DNA of 64,000 nt from Arthrobacter terrae (GTDB taxonomy: Bacteria > Actinomycetota > Actinomycetes > Actinomycetales > Micrococcaceae). The first letter of the stretch is position 1. Each line of letters begins with the position of its first letter. A program made the translations under genes and the position numbers. Location of the stretch: positions 1-64,000 of the forward strand of contig NZ_JADNYM010000011.1 in the NCBI RefSeq assembly GCF_015708085.1, written 5' to 3'. The notes below the pieces were generated by a model, which ran no database searches, was not told where the DNA came from, and was given only the letters and a program-made list of their open reading frames with translations. Below are positions 16,597 to 26,415 of the stretch, one piece after another.

Positions 16597-17852
16597 TGCC
16601 CAGCGCCGAACCGGCGCCGGTGCCGTCCGACCTTCCGGTGCCGTCTGACCTTCCCGGGCCGCAGGTGCGTTTGCCGCACAGTTGGGACGAGGCACGAGCC
16701 AGGGCCTATAACTGTGTTGTCCCGCTGCCGGCACATTCGGTCTCCCTCGATCAGGGAATAGGCCGGATCCTGGCGCAGGACATTACGGCGCTGCAGGACA
16801 TTCCGCACTATGCTTCCTCGGCCATGGACGGCTGGTCGGTTGCCGGCAGCCCGCCGTGGATTATGGCGCAGACCGGACTCCGGCTTACCGCGGGTCAGGC
16901 GGCTCCGGTCGTGACCGGGGGGCTGATCCCCGCCGGAGCCAAGGCCGTGCTGCGCAGTGAGTCGGGGCGGTTGAGTAGGGATGAGGACGGGCTGCCGGTA
17001 CTGGTGCTCAGCGAGAGTGCTCGCCCAGGTGAGCCCAAGGGCGGCCAGCACATCCGCCGACCGGCGGAGGAAGCCAGCGCCGGGGAGGTTATGGTGCGCA
17101 GCGGCCAGCGGCTCAATCCGGTGCATATTGCCGTAGCAGCACTGGCCGGACTGGATGAGGTACGGGTGTTGGGGCAGCCCGCGGTGAAGCTGGTCTTCAC
17201 CGGAGACGAGGTGGTTTCCGCCGGATTGCCCGGGCCTGGACAGGTCCGCGATACCTTTTCCCCACAGCTGGCCGCGGTGGTCCGCATGCTCGGCGGCTCG
17301 GTGCTTGAACAGCAGCGCGTCGCCGATAACCTGGCGGCAATGACTGCAGCACTCGAAGACCGAGTGGAGGATCCTGCCGACGTGATTATCACCACCGGCG
17401 CCACGGGACGTTCCAGCGTGGACTTTCTGCGGGCAGCCGTGGCAGGGCTCGGCGGCACGATGATCATCGATGGGATCGCCATGCGACCGGGCCATCCGAC
17501 ACTGCTGGCCGAGTTCCCGGACGGCAGGCTGCTGGTCGGCCTACCGGGGAATCCACTCGCGGCGATGATGGGCCTATTGACCGTTGCGGCGCCGCTGTTG
17601 GCCCGGCTGGGCAGCCGTGAGCTGCCGGCACTGGGGGAGGTATTTTGTGGTTCACCCATTCCGGAAAGCCCGGGGCGGACCCGGCTGTTGCCGTACCGGT
17701 TGGTTTATGGATTGGCATCGCCGACTAAGTTTGCGGATTCGGGCATGCTGCGTGGGCTGGCAGCGGCCGACGGCGTCATGCTGGTACCGCCGCACGGTGC
17801 GAAAATGGGCGGGACCGTAACTGCGATTCCGCTGCCATGGCAACTGCCGTGA
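16596..17852 (+). CDS. moeA: Molybdopterin molybdotransferase
   Basis: The 418-aa product is a MoeA-type enzyme that inserts molybdate into adenylylated molybdopterin. Seen in order are SLDQGIGRILAQDITAL, the SSAMDGWSV active-site segment, AVLRSESG, VKLVFTGDEVV, VIITTGATGRSSVDFL, GMAMRPG-type (GIAMRPGHPTLLAE) and GLPGNPLAAMMGLL, then a C-terminal domain IV-like tail. The first residues carry a duplicated hexapeptide PVPSDL encoded by two 18-bp units (16618-16653). It is translationally coupled to the DUF6457 gene and followed after 16 bp by fdhD. Confidence 0.94.
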   Translation: MPSAEPAPVPSDLPVPSDLPGPQVRLPHSWDEARARAYNCVVPLPAHSVSLDQGIGRILAQDITALQDIPHYASSAMDGWSVAGSPPWIMAQTGLRLTAGQAAPVVTGGLIPAGAKAVLRSESGRLSRDEDGLPVLVLSESARPGEPKGGQHIRRPAEEASAGEVMVRSGQRLNPVHIAVAALAGLDEVRVLGQPAVKLVFTGDEVVSAGLPGPGQVRDTFSPQLAAVVRMLGGSVLEQQRVADNLAAMTAALEDRVEDPADVIITTGATGRSSVDFLRAAVAGLGGTMIIDGIAMRPGHPTLLAEFPDGRLLVGLPGNPLAAMMGLLTVAAPLLARLGSRELPALGEVFCGSPIPESPGRTRLLPYRLVYGLASPTKFADSGMLRGLAAADGVMLVPPHGAKMGGTVTAIPLPWQLP

Positions 17853-17868
17853 TCACAAAGGAGAGTGT

Positions 17869-18804
17869 ATGGGACGGCTGACACAACGCGTCCGGATGAC
17901 CAAGGTCCGATTGTCGACGACGACGACGACGGCGGCGCGGGAAGGAACGGCGCCGCAGGGAACGGTACCGCAGGCAACGGTACCGGCTGTGTCCGTCATC
18001 CGGGCGGGCGAACACCACGGGGAGGACACGCTTGCGGTGGAAGAGCCGCTGGAAATCCGCTTGGGAGACGTGCCCTTCAGCGTGACCATGCGGACCCCGG
18101 GTGACGACTTCGACCTGGTGGCAGGTTTCCTCGTCTCCGAAGGGGTTATCTGGGAACCTGGTCAGTTGGTATCGCTGCGGTTCTGCGCGGGCGAGGACGA
18201 AAACGGCCGGCAGACCTTCAACGTGGTCCAGGCCCAGCTGCGACCGGATGTTGCACCACCGGATACTGGACTGGCCCGGCATGTGTACACCACCAGCTCC
18301 TGCGGAATTTGCGGGACGGCATCTATTGATGCCGTCCGGAAATCCTCCCACTTCGCCCCGGCCGCGGCGGTGCGCGGGGCGCCATTGGTGGGGGTGGAGC
18401 TGCTGGCCTCGCTGCCGGACAAACTGCGGCAGCGGCAGAAACTCTTCGACCGCACCGGCGGCGTGCATGCCGCCGGTTTATTCAGTGCGGCGGGGGAGCT
18501 GCTGTGTCTGCGTGAGGACGTTGGCAGACATAACGCGGTGGACAAGGTGGTGGGGTGGGCGCTGCGGGAAGGCAGACTGCCGCTGAACTCAACCGTGCTT
18601 CAGGTGTCCGGGCGGGCCTCGTTTGAACTGGTGCAGAAGGCATCCCTGGCCGGCGTGCCGATCCTCGCGGCTGTGAGCGCGCCGTCGTCATTGGCCGTGG
18701 AACTGGCCGAGAGCTCCGGCTTGACTCTCGTCGGGTTCAGCCGGGGCAGCAGCCTGAACGTCTACAGTCATCCGGAACGGGTCCTCAACCAACCCACCGA
18801 GTGA
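17869..18804 (+). CDS. fdhD: Formate dehydrogenase accessory sulfurtransferase
   Basis: The 311-aa product starts at an ATG behind AAAGGAGAG. It carries FdhD hallmarks: EEPLEIRLGDVPFSVTMRTPGDDFDLVAGFLVSEG-type sequence, the conserved TSSCGICG cysteine pair, GGVHAAGLFSA, REDVGRHNAVDKV and SGRASFELVQKASLAG. FdhD passes sulfur to the molybdenum cofactor of formate dehydrogenase. The N-terminus holds three 15-bp repeats (17944-17988; GTAPQ, GTVPQ, ATVPA) not found in ordinary FdhD. The formate dehydrogenase itself is not in this window. Confidence 0.95.
   Translation: MGRLTQRVRMTKVRLSTTTTTAAREGTAPQGTVPQATVPAVSVIRAGEHHGEDTLAVEEPLEIRLGDVPFSVTMRTPGDDFDLVAGFLVSEGVIWEPGQLVSLRFCAGEDENGRQTFNVVQAQLRPDVAPPDTGLARHVYTTSSCGICGTASIDAVRKSSHFAPAAAVRGAPLVGVELLASLPDKLRQRQKLFDRTGGVHAAGLFSAAGELLCLREDVGRHNAVDKVVGWALREGRLPLNSTVLQVSGRASFELVQKASLAGVPILAAVSAPSSLAVELAESSGLTLVGFSRGSSLNVYSHPERVLNQPTE
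17944..17988 (+). repeat. Three 15-bp tandem units in the fdhD 5' region
   Basis: Units GGAACGGCGCCGCAG, GGAACGGTACCGCAG and GCAACGGTACCGGCT are consecutive and in frame, encoding Gly/Ala-Thr-x-Pro pentapeptides in a variable N-terminal segment ahead of the conserved FdhD core. Confidence 0.85.
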
Positions 18805-18814
18805 GGAGCACCTA

Positions 18815-21800
18815 GTGCATGATGACAGACTGTTGACCGAGGCCCGGTTGAGCCGCTTTGTCCGGGACCGGCTGCTCCCGGCCATCTACATCCGCAGCGT
18901 CGCGCTGACCGTCACCGGCTGGACCGTCCCGGGCGAGCCGGTTCCGTTTACCGAGGCGACGGCGCCGGCGACAGTGCAGGAATACGTATCCGTCGCACCG
19001 GGCGCAGCATGGGGGGCGCCCTGGTCCACGACCTGGCTGCACCTCACCGGTCCAGTGCCGGCGGGGTGGGGGAGCGCCGGCACCGCACTGGAGGTCGTGG
19101 TTGATCTGGGTTTCACCATTGAACTCCCCGGATTCCAGTGTGAAGGCATCGCCTGGCGACGGGACGGGACCATCGCGAAAGCCATTTCGCCACGCAACCA
19201 GCACGTAGCACTGGAGTTGCTCGCCGGGACCGGAACGGCGAAGACCGACGCAGCGAAGACCGGGCCGGAGAATGACGAAACCAGCAGAGCGGTGGACTTC
19301 TACGTCGAGGCGGCGGCCAATCCCGATGTGGCGGCGGGTTTTAGCTTCGCCCCTAATCCCCTGGGGGACAGGGCGACGGCGGGCACGCTGCCGCAGTATC
19401 GGCTGGGGCCGATTGTGCTGGCCGAGCGGGATCTGCAGGTCTGGGAACTGTGCCAGGATGTGGCTGCCCTCAGCGGCCTGATGCTCGTACTGCCAACGGA
19501 TCTGCCTCGCCGCTCCGAGATTCTGCGGGCGCTCGAAACCATGATGGACGTGATGGACCCGGATGACGTCGCGGGTACCGCCATCGCCGGCAGGAGTGTG
19601 CTGGCCGGAGTGCTCAGCCGGCCGGCATACGCGTCCGCGCACGGTGTGGTGGCAACCGGTCATGCCCATATTGACTCGGCGTGGTTGTGGCCCGTGCGCG
19701 AGACCATCCGCAAATGTGCCCGGACGTTCGCTAACGTGCTGGCCCTGATGGATGAGAACCCCGACTTCTTCTTCTCGTGTTCCTCCGCGCAGCAGCTGGC
19801 GTGGATGAAGGAGTTCTACCCGGAATTGTTTGACCGGATCAGGGCCAAAGTGACCGCTGGGCAGTTTGTTCCGGTGGGCGGTATGTGGGTCGAGTCAGAT
19901 ACAAATATGCCCGGTGGGGAGGCGATGGCGCGGCAGTTTGTCGAGGGGAAGAATTTTTTCCGGAGAGAGTTCGGGATTGACTGCCTGGAGACGTGGCTGC
20001 CGGATTCCTTTGGCTATTCCGGAGCGCTCCCGCAGATTGCCCGTGCGGCGGGAATGAGATGGTTCCTGACCCAGAAGATCTCCTGGAACGAAGTGAACAA
20101 GATGCCGCACCATACCTTTCTCTGGGAGGGGATTGACGGCAGTCGGATCTTCACGCATTTTCCCCCCGTGGACTCCTACAGCTCGGACCTGAGCGCGGCG
20201 GACCTGGCGCACGCGCAACGGAACTACCGTGAGCAGGGGCGCGGCACTTTGTCGCTTGTTCCCTTTGGCTACGGCGACGGCGGCGGCGGCCCCACGCGCG
20301 AAATGATTGCGGCTGCGCACCGGTCCTCGGATCTGGAGGGCTCGCCCACCGTAGTGATGGGAACCGCGGCACAGTTCTTTGAGCAGGCTCAGGCCGAGTA
20401 CCTGGATCCCCCAGTATGGCTGGGAGAGATGTATCTGGAACTGCACCGCGGCACCTACACCAGCCAGGCCAACACCAAAAGAGGTAACCGGCGCAGCGAA
20501 CACCTGCTCCGGGAAGCTGAGCTGTGGGCCACGACGGCCGCCGTGCGCACCGGCGCGGACTACCCCGCCGCGGAGCTTAAACGCCTCTGGCAGGTGGTCC
20601 TGCTCCAGCAGTTCCATGACATCCTGCCCGGCAGCGCCATCGCCTGGGTCCACCAGGACGCCGAACGCAACTATGCCGCCGTCGCCCATGATCTGGAAGC
20701 CCTCATCACCGCCTCGGCACGGACACTGCTCGGGGAGGGGGAGACGGAATTCCTGCTTAACGCTGCCCCGCATGAGCGTTCCGGAGTTCCCGCGCTCGCG
20801 GCAGCCACGGTATCCGTGCCGGAGCTGCCGGTCGAAGTCACCGCTCGGGACGGGGGTTACATCCTGGACAACGGAATCATTCGGGCAGTGCTGGACGGTA
20901 ACGGACTGCTGACGTCCCTGATGGACCATGCCACCGGACGTGAGGCCATTGCCCCGGGGAGCTTCGGCAACCATCTTCAGCTGCACCGCGACACTCCCAA
21001 TGCCTGGGACGCCTGGGACGTCGAGGAGTTCTACCGCCGCAATGTCACCAGTTATGCACAGGCGCGGTCGGTGACACTCGAACGCGCCGGGTGGGACGCC
21101 GTTGTCGTCGTAGAACGCCTCGTCGGGTCCTCACCGGTAACGCAGCGGATCCGGCTGGCGGCCGGTGCGCCGTCGCTGGTCATCAGCACTGTGGTGGACT
21201 GGCAGGAAAGCGAGAAACTGCTCAAGCTCGGCTTTGCGTTGGACGTGCGGGCGGACCGCTCCGCCGCGGAAACGCAGTTCGGCCACGTCTACCGGCCCAC
21301 GCACAGCAACACCTCCTGGGACGCAGCCAAATTCGAGATCTGCGCGCACCGCTGGATCCATGTGGGCGAGCCGGGGTATGGCGTGGCGATCTCCAACGGT
21401 TCGACGTACGGGCACGACGTGACCCGGGCGGTCCGTGCCGGCGGCGTGTCGGGATCGGAGGGCACGACGACGACGGTCCGGCTCTCGTTGCTGCGCGCGC
21501 CGCGCTGCCCGGACCCGTTCACCGACCAGGGCCGGCACGAACTGACGGTGACTATCCGCCCCGGTGCCGGGATCGCCGATGCCGTGGAAGAGGGCTACCG
21601 GACCAATCTGGAGCCGCGTCTTGTCCACGGTGCGCATGCTGCGGACCCGCTGTTCACCGTTTTCAACGCGGCCCTCGTGATCGAAGCGGTGAAGCTGGCC
21701 GAGGACGGCTCGGGCGACGTCATTGTCCGGTTGTACGAATCCCTGGGCGAGCGTTCCAGTGGACTGGTGACCGCCAACTTTGCGGTCCGCGATGTTGCGC

Positions 21801-21916
21801 TGACAGACCTGCTGGAGGATCCCATTGCAACTCCGCCGGGTATCGTGTTCGGCCGGGACTTCGCCGAGCTGACGCTGCGGCCCTTCCAGCTGCTCACCTT
21901 GCGCTTTTGCCGCTGA
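18815..21916 (+). CDS. GH38 alpha-mannosidase
   Basis: A 1033-aa cytoplasmic-looking protein (no signal peptide) with a GTG start behind GAGGAGCAC. The catalytic domain begins near residue 280 with GHAHIDSAWLWPVRETIRK and continues with FSCSSAQQLAWMKEFYPELFDRI, GGMWVESDTNMPGGEA (nucleophile Asp), LPDSFGYSGALPQI, and a middle domain with RGTYTSQANTKRGNRRSEHLLREAE. The C-terminal beta domains contain FGHVYRPTHSNTSWD and FQLLTLRF. It belongs to bacterial GH38 exo-mannosidases that trim alpha-mannosides after uptake. It follows fdhD by 10 bp but is functionally unrelated to it. Confidence 0.95.
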   Translation: MHDDRLLTEARLSRFVRDRLLPAIYIRSVALTVTGWTVPGEPVPFTEATAPATVQEYVSVAPGAAWGAPWSTTWLHLTGPVPAGWGSAGTALEVVVDLGFTIELPGFQCEGIAWRRDGTIAKAISPRNQHVALELLAGTGTAKTDAAKTGPENDETSRAVDFYVEAAANPDVAAGFSFAPNPLGDRATAGTLPQYRLGPIVLAERDLQVWELCQDVAALSGLMLVLPTDLPRRSEILRALETMMDVMDPDDVAGTAIAGRSVLAGVLSRPAYASAHGVVATGHAHIDSAWLWPVRETIRKCARTFANVLALMDENPDFFFSCSSAQQLAWMKEFYPELFDRIRAKVTAGQFVPVGGMWVESDTNMPGGEAMARQFVEGKNFFRREFGIDCLETWLPDSFGYSGALPQIARAAGMRWFLTQKISWNEVNKMPHHTFLWEGIDGSRIFTHFPPVDSYSSDLSAADLAHAQRNYREQGRGTLSLVPFGYGDGGGGPTREMIAAAHRSSDLEGSPTVVMGTAAQFFEQAQAEYLDPPVWLGEMYLELHRGTYTSQANTKRGNRRSEHLLREAELWATTAAVRTGADYPAAELKRLWQVVLLQQFHDILPGSAIAWVHQDAERNYAAVAHDLEALITASARTLLGEGETEFLLNAAPHERSGVPALAAATVSVPELPVEVTARDGGYILDNGIIRAVLDGNGLLTSLMDHATGREAIAPGSFGNHLQLHRDTPNAWDAWDVEEFYRRNVTSYAQARSVTLERAGWDAVVVVERLVGSSPVTQRIRLAAGAPSLVISTVVDWQESEKLLKLGFALDVRADRSAAETQFGHVYRPTHSNTSWDAAKFEICAHRWIHVGEPGYGVAISNGSTYGHDVTRAVRAGGVSGSEGTTTTVRLSLLRAPRCPDPFTDQGRHELTVTIRPGAGIADAVEEGYRTNLEPRLVHGAHAADPLFTVFNAALVIEAVKLAEDGSGDVIVRLYESLGERSSGLVTANFAVRDVALTDLLEDPIATPPGIVFGRDFAELTLRPFQLLTLRFCR

Positions 21917-21942
21917 CCGTTTGGGAGGTATCCGCAGGCCAG

Positions 21943-22725
21943 CTAGAAGTCGTGCAGCAGCCGCTGGAGGAATTGCTGGGTGCGTTCCTGTTGGGGCTGG
22001 CGCAGAACTTCGGATGCGGGGCCGCGTTCCACCACGACGCCGTCGTCCATGAAGATGACTTCGTCAGCCATTTGACGGGCGAAACCGAGCTCGTGGGTGA
22101 CGATTACCATGGTCCAGCCTTCCTCGGCGAGTTCCTTAATGACGCCCAGAACGTCGCCGACCAGCTCCGGGTCCAAGGCCGAGGTGGGCTCGTCGAAGAG
22201 CAGCAACTGGGGCCGCAGAGCCAGCGCGCGCACGATTCCAACCCGCTGCTGCTGACCGCCGGAGAGTTCAAACGGGTAGGCATCCTTCTTTTCCAGCAGC
22301 CCGACACGGGCCAGCAGCCGCTCGGCTTCCTCGACAGCCTGCGTCCGGGGCCGCTTTTGCACCTTGATCGGCCCTTCCGTGACGTTCTGCAGAACCGTCA
22401 TGTGCGGAAAGAGGTTGTAATGCTGGAACACCATGGCACTGCGGTCGCGCAGCGCGAAGATCTCCTTGCGCGAAACTTTCCCTCCGAAATCCAGCCGCAG
22501 TTCCCCGGTTCCGTTCCCGCCGAGGGCTACCGTGCCGCCGTCGGGCATTTCCAGTCCGTTAAGGCAACGGAGCACGGTGGTCTTCCCTGACCCCGAGGGG
22601 CCGATCAGCGCCACGACTTTGCCCTTGGGCACGTCCAGATCGATGCCCCGGAGAACTGCATTGCTGCCAAAGGACTTGGTCAGTCCTCTGACCTTGAGCA
22701 CCGGTGCCTCATCAGTGGGCGACAT
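21943..22725 (-). CDS. Amino acid (cystine-type) ABC transporter ATPase
   Basis: The 260-aa product from the ATG complementary to 22723-22725 is a polar-amino-acid ABC ATPase: [14 protein letters not shown] (Walker A), [18 protein letters not shown] (Q-loop), [16 protein letters not shown] (signature), [14 protein letters not shown] (Walker B) and [10 protein letters not shown] (H-loop). The start overlaps the end of the permease gene by 14 bp. With the permease and lipoprotein next to it, it forms one importer operon on the minus strand. It converges with the alpha-mannosidase gene. Confidence 0.95.
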   Translation of the reverse strand: MSPTDEAPVLKVRGLTKSFGSNAVLRGIDLDVPKGKVVALIGPSGSGKTTVLRCLNGLEMPDGGTVALGGNGTGELRLDFGGKVSRKEIFALRDRSAMVFQHYNLFPHMTVLQNVTEGPIKVQKRPRTQAVEEAERLLARVGLLEKKDAYPFELSGGQQQRVGIVRALALRPQLLLFDEPTSALDPELVGDVLGVIKELAEEGWTMVIVTHELGFARQMADEVIFMDDGVVVERGPASEVLRQPQQERTQQFLQRLLHDF

Positions 22726-23377
22726 AGCGGTCCAATCTCTTTTCGAGCTGTGATTGTGCAGAGGACAAGACCAGGCAGATAACCCAGTACACCGCTGCCG
22801 CCTCCAAATACAGCGCCATGAATTCCTGGCTGAAGGCCGCAACCTGCTGGGCCTGCCGGAACAGTTCAGTAACCAGGATCAGGGACGCCAGCGAGGTGTC
22901 TTTCACCAGCGAAATGAAGGTGTTGGACAGCGGCGGAACTGAGACCCGGGCGGCCTGGGGCAAAATGATCCGCAGCAGGGCCTGTCCGCGGGACATGCCG
23001 ATGGTGTGCGCGGCCTCCCACTGACCCTTTGGTACCGACAGGATCGCGGCACGGATCACTTCCGCCGCGTAGCCACCCACATTCAGTGAGAAGGCGATAA
23101 TCGCACTGGGCCAGGGATCCAGTTTGATGCCGATGGTTGGCAGCCCGTAGAAGATCACGAAGAGCTGCACCAGCAATGGCGTGCCGCGGATCACCGAGAC
23201 ATAAAAGCGTCCGACGGCGGCAAGGATCACGTTCCGGCTCAGCCGCATCAGCGCCACGATCAGGGCAAGAATCAGCCCCAGCACAAAAGAGGCGAGGGTG
23301 AGTGGGATGGTGCCTTTGATCGCGCCGCCGATCAGCGGGCCCAGCGAACTCCAGACTAAGTCCCAGTTGACACTCAT
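22712..23377 (-). CDS. Amino acid (cystine-type) ABC transporter permease
   Basis: A 221-aa integral membrane protein of the His/Glu/Gln/Arg/opine permease family. It has hydrophobic segments at about residues 20-42, 55-75, 85-110 and 185-205, and the EAA loop appears as [47 protein letters not shown] is the usual family block. It overlaps the ATPase gene by 14 bp and starts 41 bp after the binding-protein gene. Homology wording is closest to L-cystine systems (TcyL/YecS type), but substrate range is inferred. Confidence 0.94.
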   Translation of the reverse strand: MSVNWDLVWSSLGPLIGGAIKGTIPLTLASFVLGLILALIVALMRLSRNVILAAVGRFYVSVIRGTPLLVQLFVIFYGLPTIGIKLDPWPSAIIAFSLNVGGYAAEVIRAAILSVPKGQWEAAHTIGMSRGQALLRIILPQAARVSVPPLSNTFISLVKDTSLASLILVTELFRQAQQVAAFSQEFMALYLEAAAVYWVICLVLSSAQSQLEKRLDRYVAH

Positions 23378-23418
23378 GCTTTAGCCTAACGGGGCGGTCG
23401 TGTGGAAACACGGAGCCG

Positions 23419-24237
23419 TCATTTGGAAACGTCCACGCCAAAATACTTCTGAGAAATTTTCGTCAGCGTGCCGTCGGCCTGAAGTTCTGCCAGCGCCTTA
23501 TCCACCGCGTCCACCAAGGCGGTGGAGCCCTTCCGGAAGACGAAGGCGTTCTCGGACTTGTCGGGACTTTCGGCAGCTATCTTCAAACCCGCGTCCGGAT
23601 TGGTCTTAATGTAATCAAGGTAGGTGAGTTTGTCATTTACCACAGCATCCACGCGGCCTTGGCGCAGCAGGGCAATGGCCTGCGCCCAGCCTTCGACGGC
23701 CTCGACATTGGCACCGCTCTTTTGCGCCAGCGTGTAATAGTTGCTGGTCAGCGACTGCGCGGTGGTCTTGCCCTTGAGGGAGTCGAAGCTGGTGATGGAG
23801 TTATTGTCCGCTTTGGTCACAATTACCCCCGATGAGACGGTGTACGGCGTGGAAAAATCGTACTTGGCGCTCCGCTGCGGGTTGATGGAGACCTGGTTCG
23901 CGATCATGTCGAACCGATTGGCTTCGAGTCCGGCGAAAATTCCGTCGAACTGGGTTTCCCGGAAGGTTGCCTTGACGCCCATTTTGTCCGCTACAGCCTG
24001 TGCAATTTCTACGTCGTAACCGGTCAGCTGGCCGGAACCGTCGGCATGGAAGGTGAAGGGTTTGTAGGTGCCCTCGGTGGCGATCACCAGTTCACCCTTG
24101 GACTTCACGTCGCTTAGCGAGGTATCGGCACCGGTGGAACCGCTGGACGCGGAACTGGAGCCTGAGCCCGTTGAGCAACCTCCCAGGGCCAATGACACTG
24201 CGGCCAAACCGACTAGGACAAAACGGCGGCGGTTCAT
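23419..24237 (-). CDS. Solute-binding lipoprotein of the cystine-type ABC importer
   Basis: A 272-aa lipoprotein: signal sequence RRRFVLVGLAAVSLALGGC with lipobox LGGC, then a Ser/Gly-rich linker. The type-3 binding domain begins at KGELVIATEGTYKPFTF and includes LTGYDVEIAQAVADKMGV, FDGIFAGLEANRFDMIANQ and KYDFSTPYTVSSG, which closely resemble L-cystine-binding proteins (FliY/TcyJ group). It leads the operon followed by permease and ATPase. A 223-bp divergent region with GTTAACC repeats separates it from the exporter gene. Confidence 0.93.
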   Translation of the reverse strand: MNRRRFVLVGLAAVSLALGGCSTGSGSSSASSGSTGADTSLSDVKSKGELVIATEGTYKPFTFHADGSGQLTGYDVEIAQAVADKMGVKATFRETQFDGIFAGLEANRFDMIANQVSINPQRSAKYDFSTPYTVSSGVIVTKADNNSITSFDSLKGKTTAQSLTSNYYTLAQKSGANVEAVEGWAQAIALLRQGRVDAVVNDKLTYLDYIKTNPDAGLKIAAESPDKSENAFVFRKGSTALVDAVDKALAELQADGTLTKISQKYFGVDVSK

Positions 24238-24368
24238 AAGGATGCCCTTCTTCTAAGAATTCCGCGGACAGGTGTCTGTCCGCGGGCACAGGTTGCGACC
24301 ATAGCAGCGTCAACGTCTTTACGGCGTGGTCTTATTTCCTCCCATGAAGCCTTCTTGACCCAGACCGC

Positions 24369-24393
24369 GTTAACCTGCCGTGTTAACCTACCG
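24369..24393. promoter_or_regulatory. Tandem GTTAACC repeats in a divergent promoter region
   Basis: GTTAACCTGCCG (24369-24380) and GTTAACCTACCG (24382-24393) repeat with a 13-base period between the divergent cystine importer and ABC exporter genes. A TTGACC lies just upstream (near 24354). This could be an operator for a regulator of either operon. Confidence 0.45.
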
Positions 24394-24460
24394 CGCCCTA
24401 CAGGCCCTAGGCTTGATCCTCGGATACGGCGCGGGGCACAGCAAAACCAAAGGAAACACC

Positions 24461-26359
24461 ATGAGTATGGAAGGCGCAGCCTGGAGCTCGCTCTGGAGCT
24501 CAATGCGTTCGGATAAGAGCGGCAGCGGGATCTCCAAGGACACGCCGAAGCGAACACTCGCTTTTGCCAGGCCGTACAGCGGCCGGCTGGTGGTCTTCGT
24601 GGTGCTGTCCGTAGCATCGGCGATCCTCGCCGTTGCCACACCGCTGTTCGCCGGGCAGGTAGTGGACGCCATCATTGCCCGCGCCGATGTGCAGGTTGTC
24701 ATCAACCTGGCCCTGCTGATCGCTCTTGTGGCGGTGCTGGACGCAGGCTTCTCGCTGGTGATCCGCTGGATTTCCGCAAACCTGGGTGAGGGCGTAATCC
24801 TGGACCTGCGCACCGCGGTGTTCAATCACGTGCAGAAGATGCCGATTGCCTTCTTTACCAGGACCCGTACCGGCGCGCTGGTCAGCCGGCTGAACAATGA
24901 CGTGATTGGTGCGCAGCAGGCCTTCAGCGGCACGCTCTCCGGCATCGTCAGTAACTCCGTGGCCCTGATCCTGACCCTGGTGGTAATGCTCGGCAAGTCC
25001 TGGCAGGTGACCGTGCTTGCCTTGGTCCTGCTGCCCATCTTCCTGATCCCGGCCCGGCGGTTTGGCTCCCGACTGGCGGGCATGCGCAAAGAGGCGGCTG
25101 ATCTGAATGCTGACATGAGCACCCAGATGACGGAGCGCTTCTCCGCACCCGGGGCGACCCTGGTCAAGCTCTTCGGCCGGCCGGCGGAGGAATCCCGCGA
25201 GTTCACCGGACGGGCCGCCCGGGTGCGGGACATCGGTGTCCGGACCGCCGTCATGCAGTTTGTCTTCTTTACCGCCCTAATGCTCGTCTCCTCGCTGGCC
25301 CTTGCGCTGGTTTATGGTCTGGGCGGCTACTACGCCATCCGCGGTCAGTTGGCTGCCGGCGACGTCGTCGTCCTGGCTTTACTGTTGACCCGTCTCTACG
25401 CGCCGCTCACCGCGCTGGCCAACGCCAGGGTGGACATTATGAGCGCTCTGGTCAGCTTCGACCGGGTTTTTGAAATTTTGGACCTCAAACCGCTGATCAC
25501 CGAAAAACCCAACGCGCACGGGATTCCCCGCGGACCGGTGGCCGTGGAGTTTGACGATGTCCGCTTCGCCTACCCGTCCGCGGACAAGGTCTCCTTGGCG
25601 TCGCTGGAGGATGTGGCCACGCTGGACACCCGGGGCGGTGAGGAAGTGCTGCACGGAATCAGTTTCCGCGCCGAACCGGGGCAGACGATTGCCCTCGTCG
25701 GGTCCTCCGGGGCGGGAAAATCCACTATCGCGCAGCTCCTGTCCCGGCTCTACGACGTCGATTCCGGTGCGGTCAGGCTGGCCGGAACGGACGTGCGTGA
25801 GGTGACCTTTGACTCGCTGCGCCAGACTATCGGCATGGTCACCCAGGACGGGCACCTGTTCCATGAATCCATCCGCTCCAACCTGCGGCTGGCAAAACCT
25901 GACGCCAGCGATGAACAGATCTGGGATGCGCTTCGCCGGGCGCGGCTGAAAGACATGATCGCCTCCCTGCCCGACGGGCTGGACACTGTGGTGGGCGAAC
26001 GCGGCTACCGGCTCTCCGGCGGCGAGCGTCAGCGCCTGACGATTGCCAGACTGCTCCTGGTCCAGCCCGCGGTTGTCATTTTGGATGAGGCGACGGCGGC
26101 ACTTGACTCGACGAACGAGGCCGCGGTTCAGGCCGCACTCGGGGAAGCGCTGCAGGACCGCACAGCTATAGTCATTGCGCACCGGCTTTCCACCATCCGG
26201 GCTGCGGACGCAATTTTAGTCATTGAGGCGGGGCGCATCGTGGAGCAGGGCACACATGAGGATCTGCTTCGCGCCCGCGGCCGCTATGCGGAGCTGCACG
26301 ACACGCAGTTTGCCCAGGCCGTGGCCGCCGTCGCCGAGGCTGGCGTGTCCGACGCCTGA
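24461..26359 (+). CDS. ABC exporter, fused transmembrane and ATPase domains
   Basis: The 632-aa half-transporter starts at the ATG at 24461. The N-terminal six-helix domain spans about residues 45-330 (RLVVFVVLSVASAILAVATP, MPIAFFTRTRTGALVSRLNND). The nucleotide-binding domain begins near residue 360: IALVGSSGAGKSTI (Walker A), TQDGHLFHESIRSNL, RLSGGERQRLTIARLL (signature) and VVILDEATAALDS (Walker B), then VIAHRLSTIRAAD. It belongs to the type IV (MsbA/LmrA-like) exporters. Substrate is unknown. It is monocistronic, ending in a strong hairpin. Confidence 0.93.
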   Translation: MSMEGAAWSSLWSSMRSDKSGSGISKDTPKRTLAFARPYSGRLVVFVVLSVASAILAVATPLFAGQVVDAIIARADVQVVINLALLIALVAVLDAGFSLVIRWISANLGEGVILDLRTAVFNHVQKMPIAFFTRTRTGALVSRLNNDVIGAQQAFSGTLSGIVSNSVALILTLVVMLGKSWQVTVLALVLLPIFLIPARRFGSRLAGMRKEAADLNADMSTQMTERFSAPGATLVKLFGRPAEESREFTGRAARVRDIGVRTAVMQFVFFTALMLVSSLALALVYGLGGYYAIRGQLAAGDVVVLALLLTRLYAPLTALANARVDIMSALVSFDRVFEILDLKPLITEKPNAHGIPRGPVAVEFDDVRFAYPSADKVSLASLEDVATLDTRGGEEVLHGISFRAEPGQTIALVGSSGAGKSTIAQLLSRLYDVDSGAVRLAGTDVREVTFDSLRQTIGMVTQDGHLFHESIRSNLRLAKPDASDEQIWDALRRARLKDMIASLPDGLDTVVGERGYRLSGGERQRLTIARLLLVQPAVVILDEATAALDSTNEAAVQAALGEALQDRTAIVIAHRLSTIRAADAILVIEAGRIVEQGTHEDLLRARGRYAELHDTQFAQAVAAVAEAGVSDA

Positions 26360-26370
26360 CCCGGACAGCT

Positions 26371-26400
26371 GGAGTCTGCGCCCGGACGGGCGCGGGCTCC
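26371..26400 (+). terminator. Terminator-like hairpin after the ABC exporter
   Basis: GCGCCCG (26378-26384) and CGGGCGC (26387-26393) form a tight stem, extended by outer GGAG and CTCC arms. It lies 12 bases after the exporter stop and between convergent genes, so it may serve both. Confidence 0.65.
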
Positions 26401-26415
26401 GGCGACCTTCTTGTT

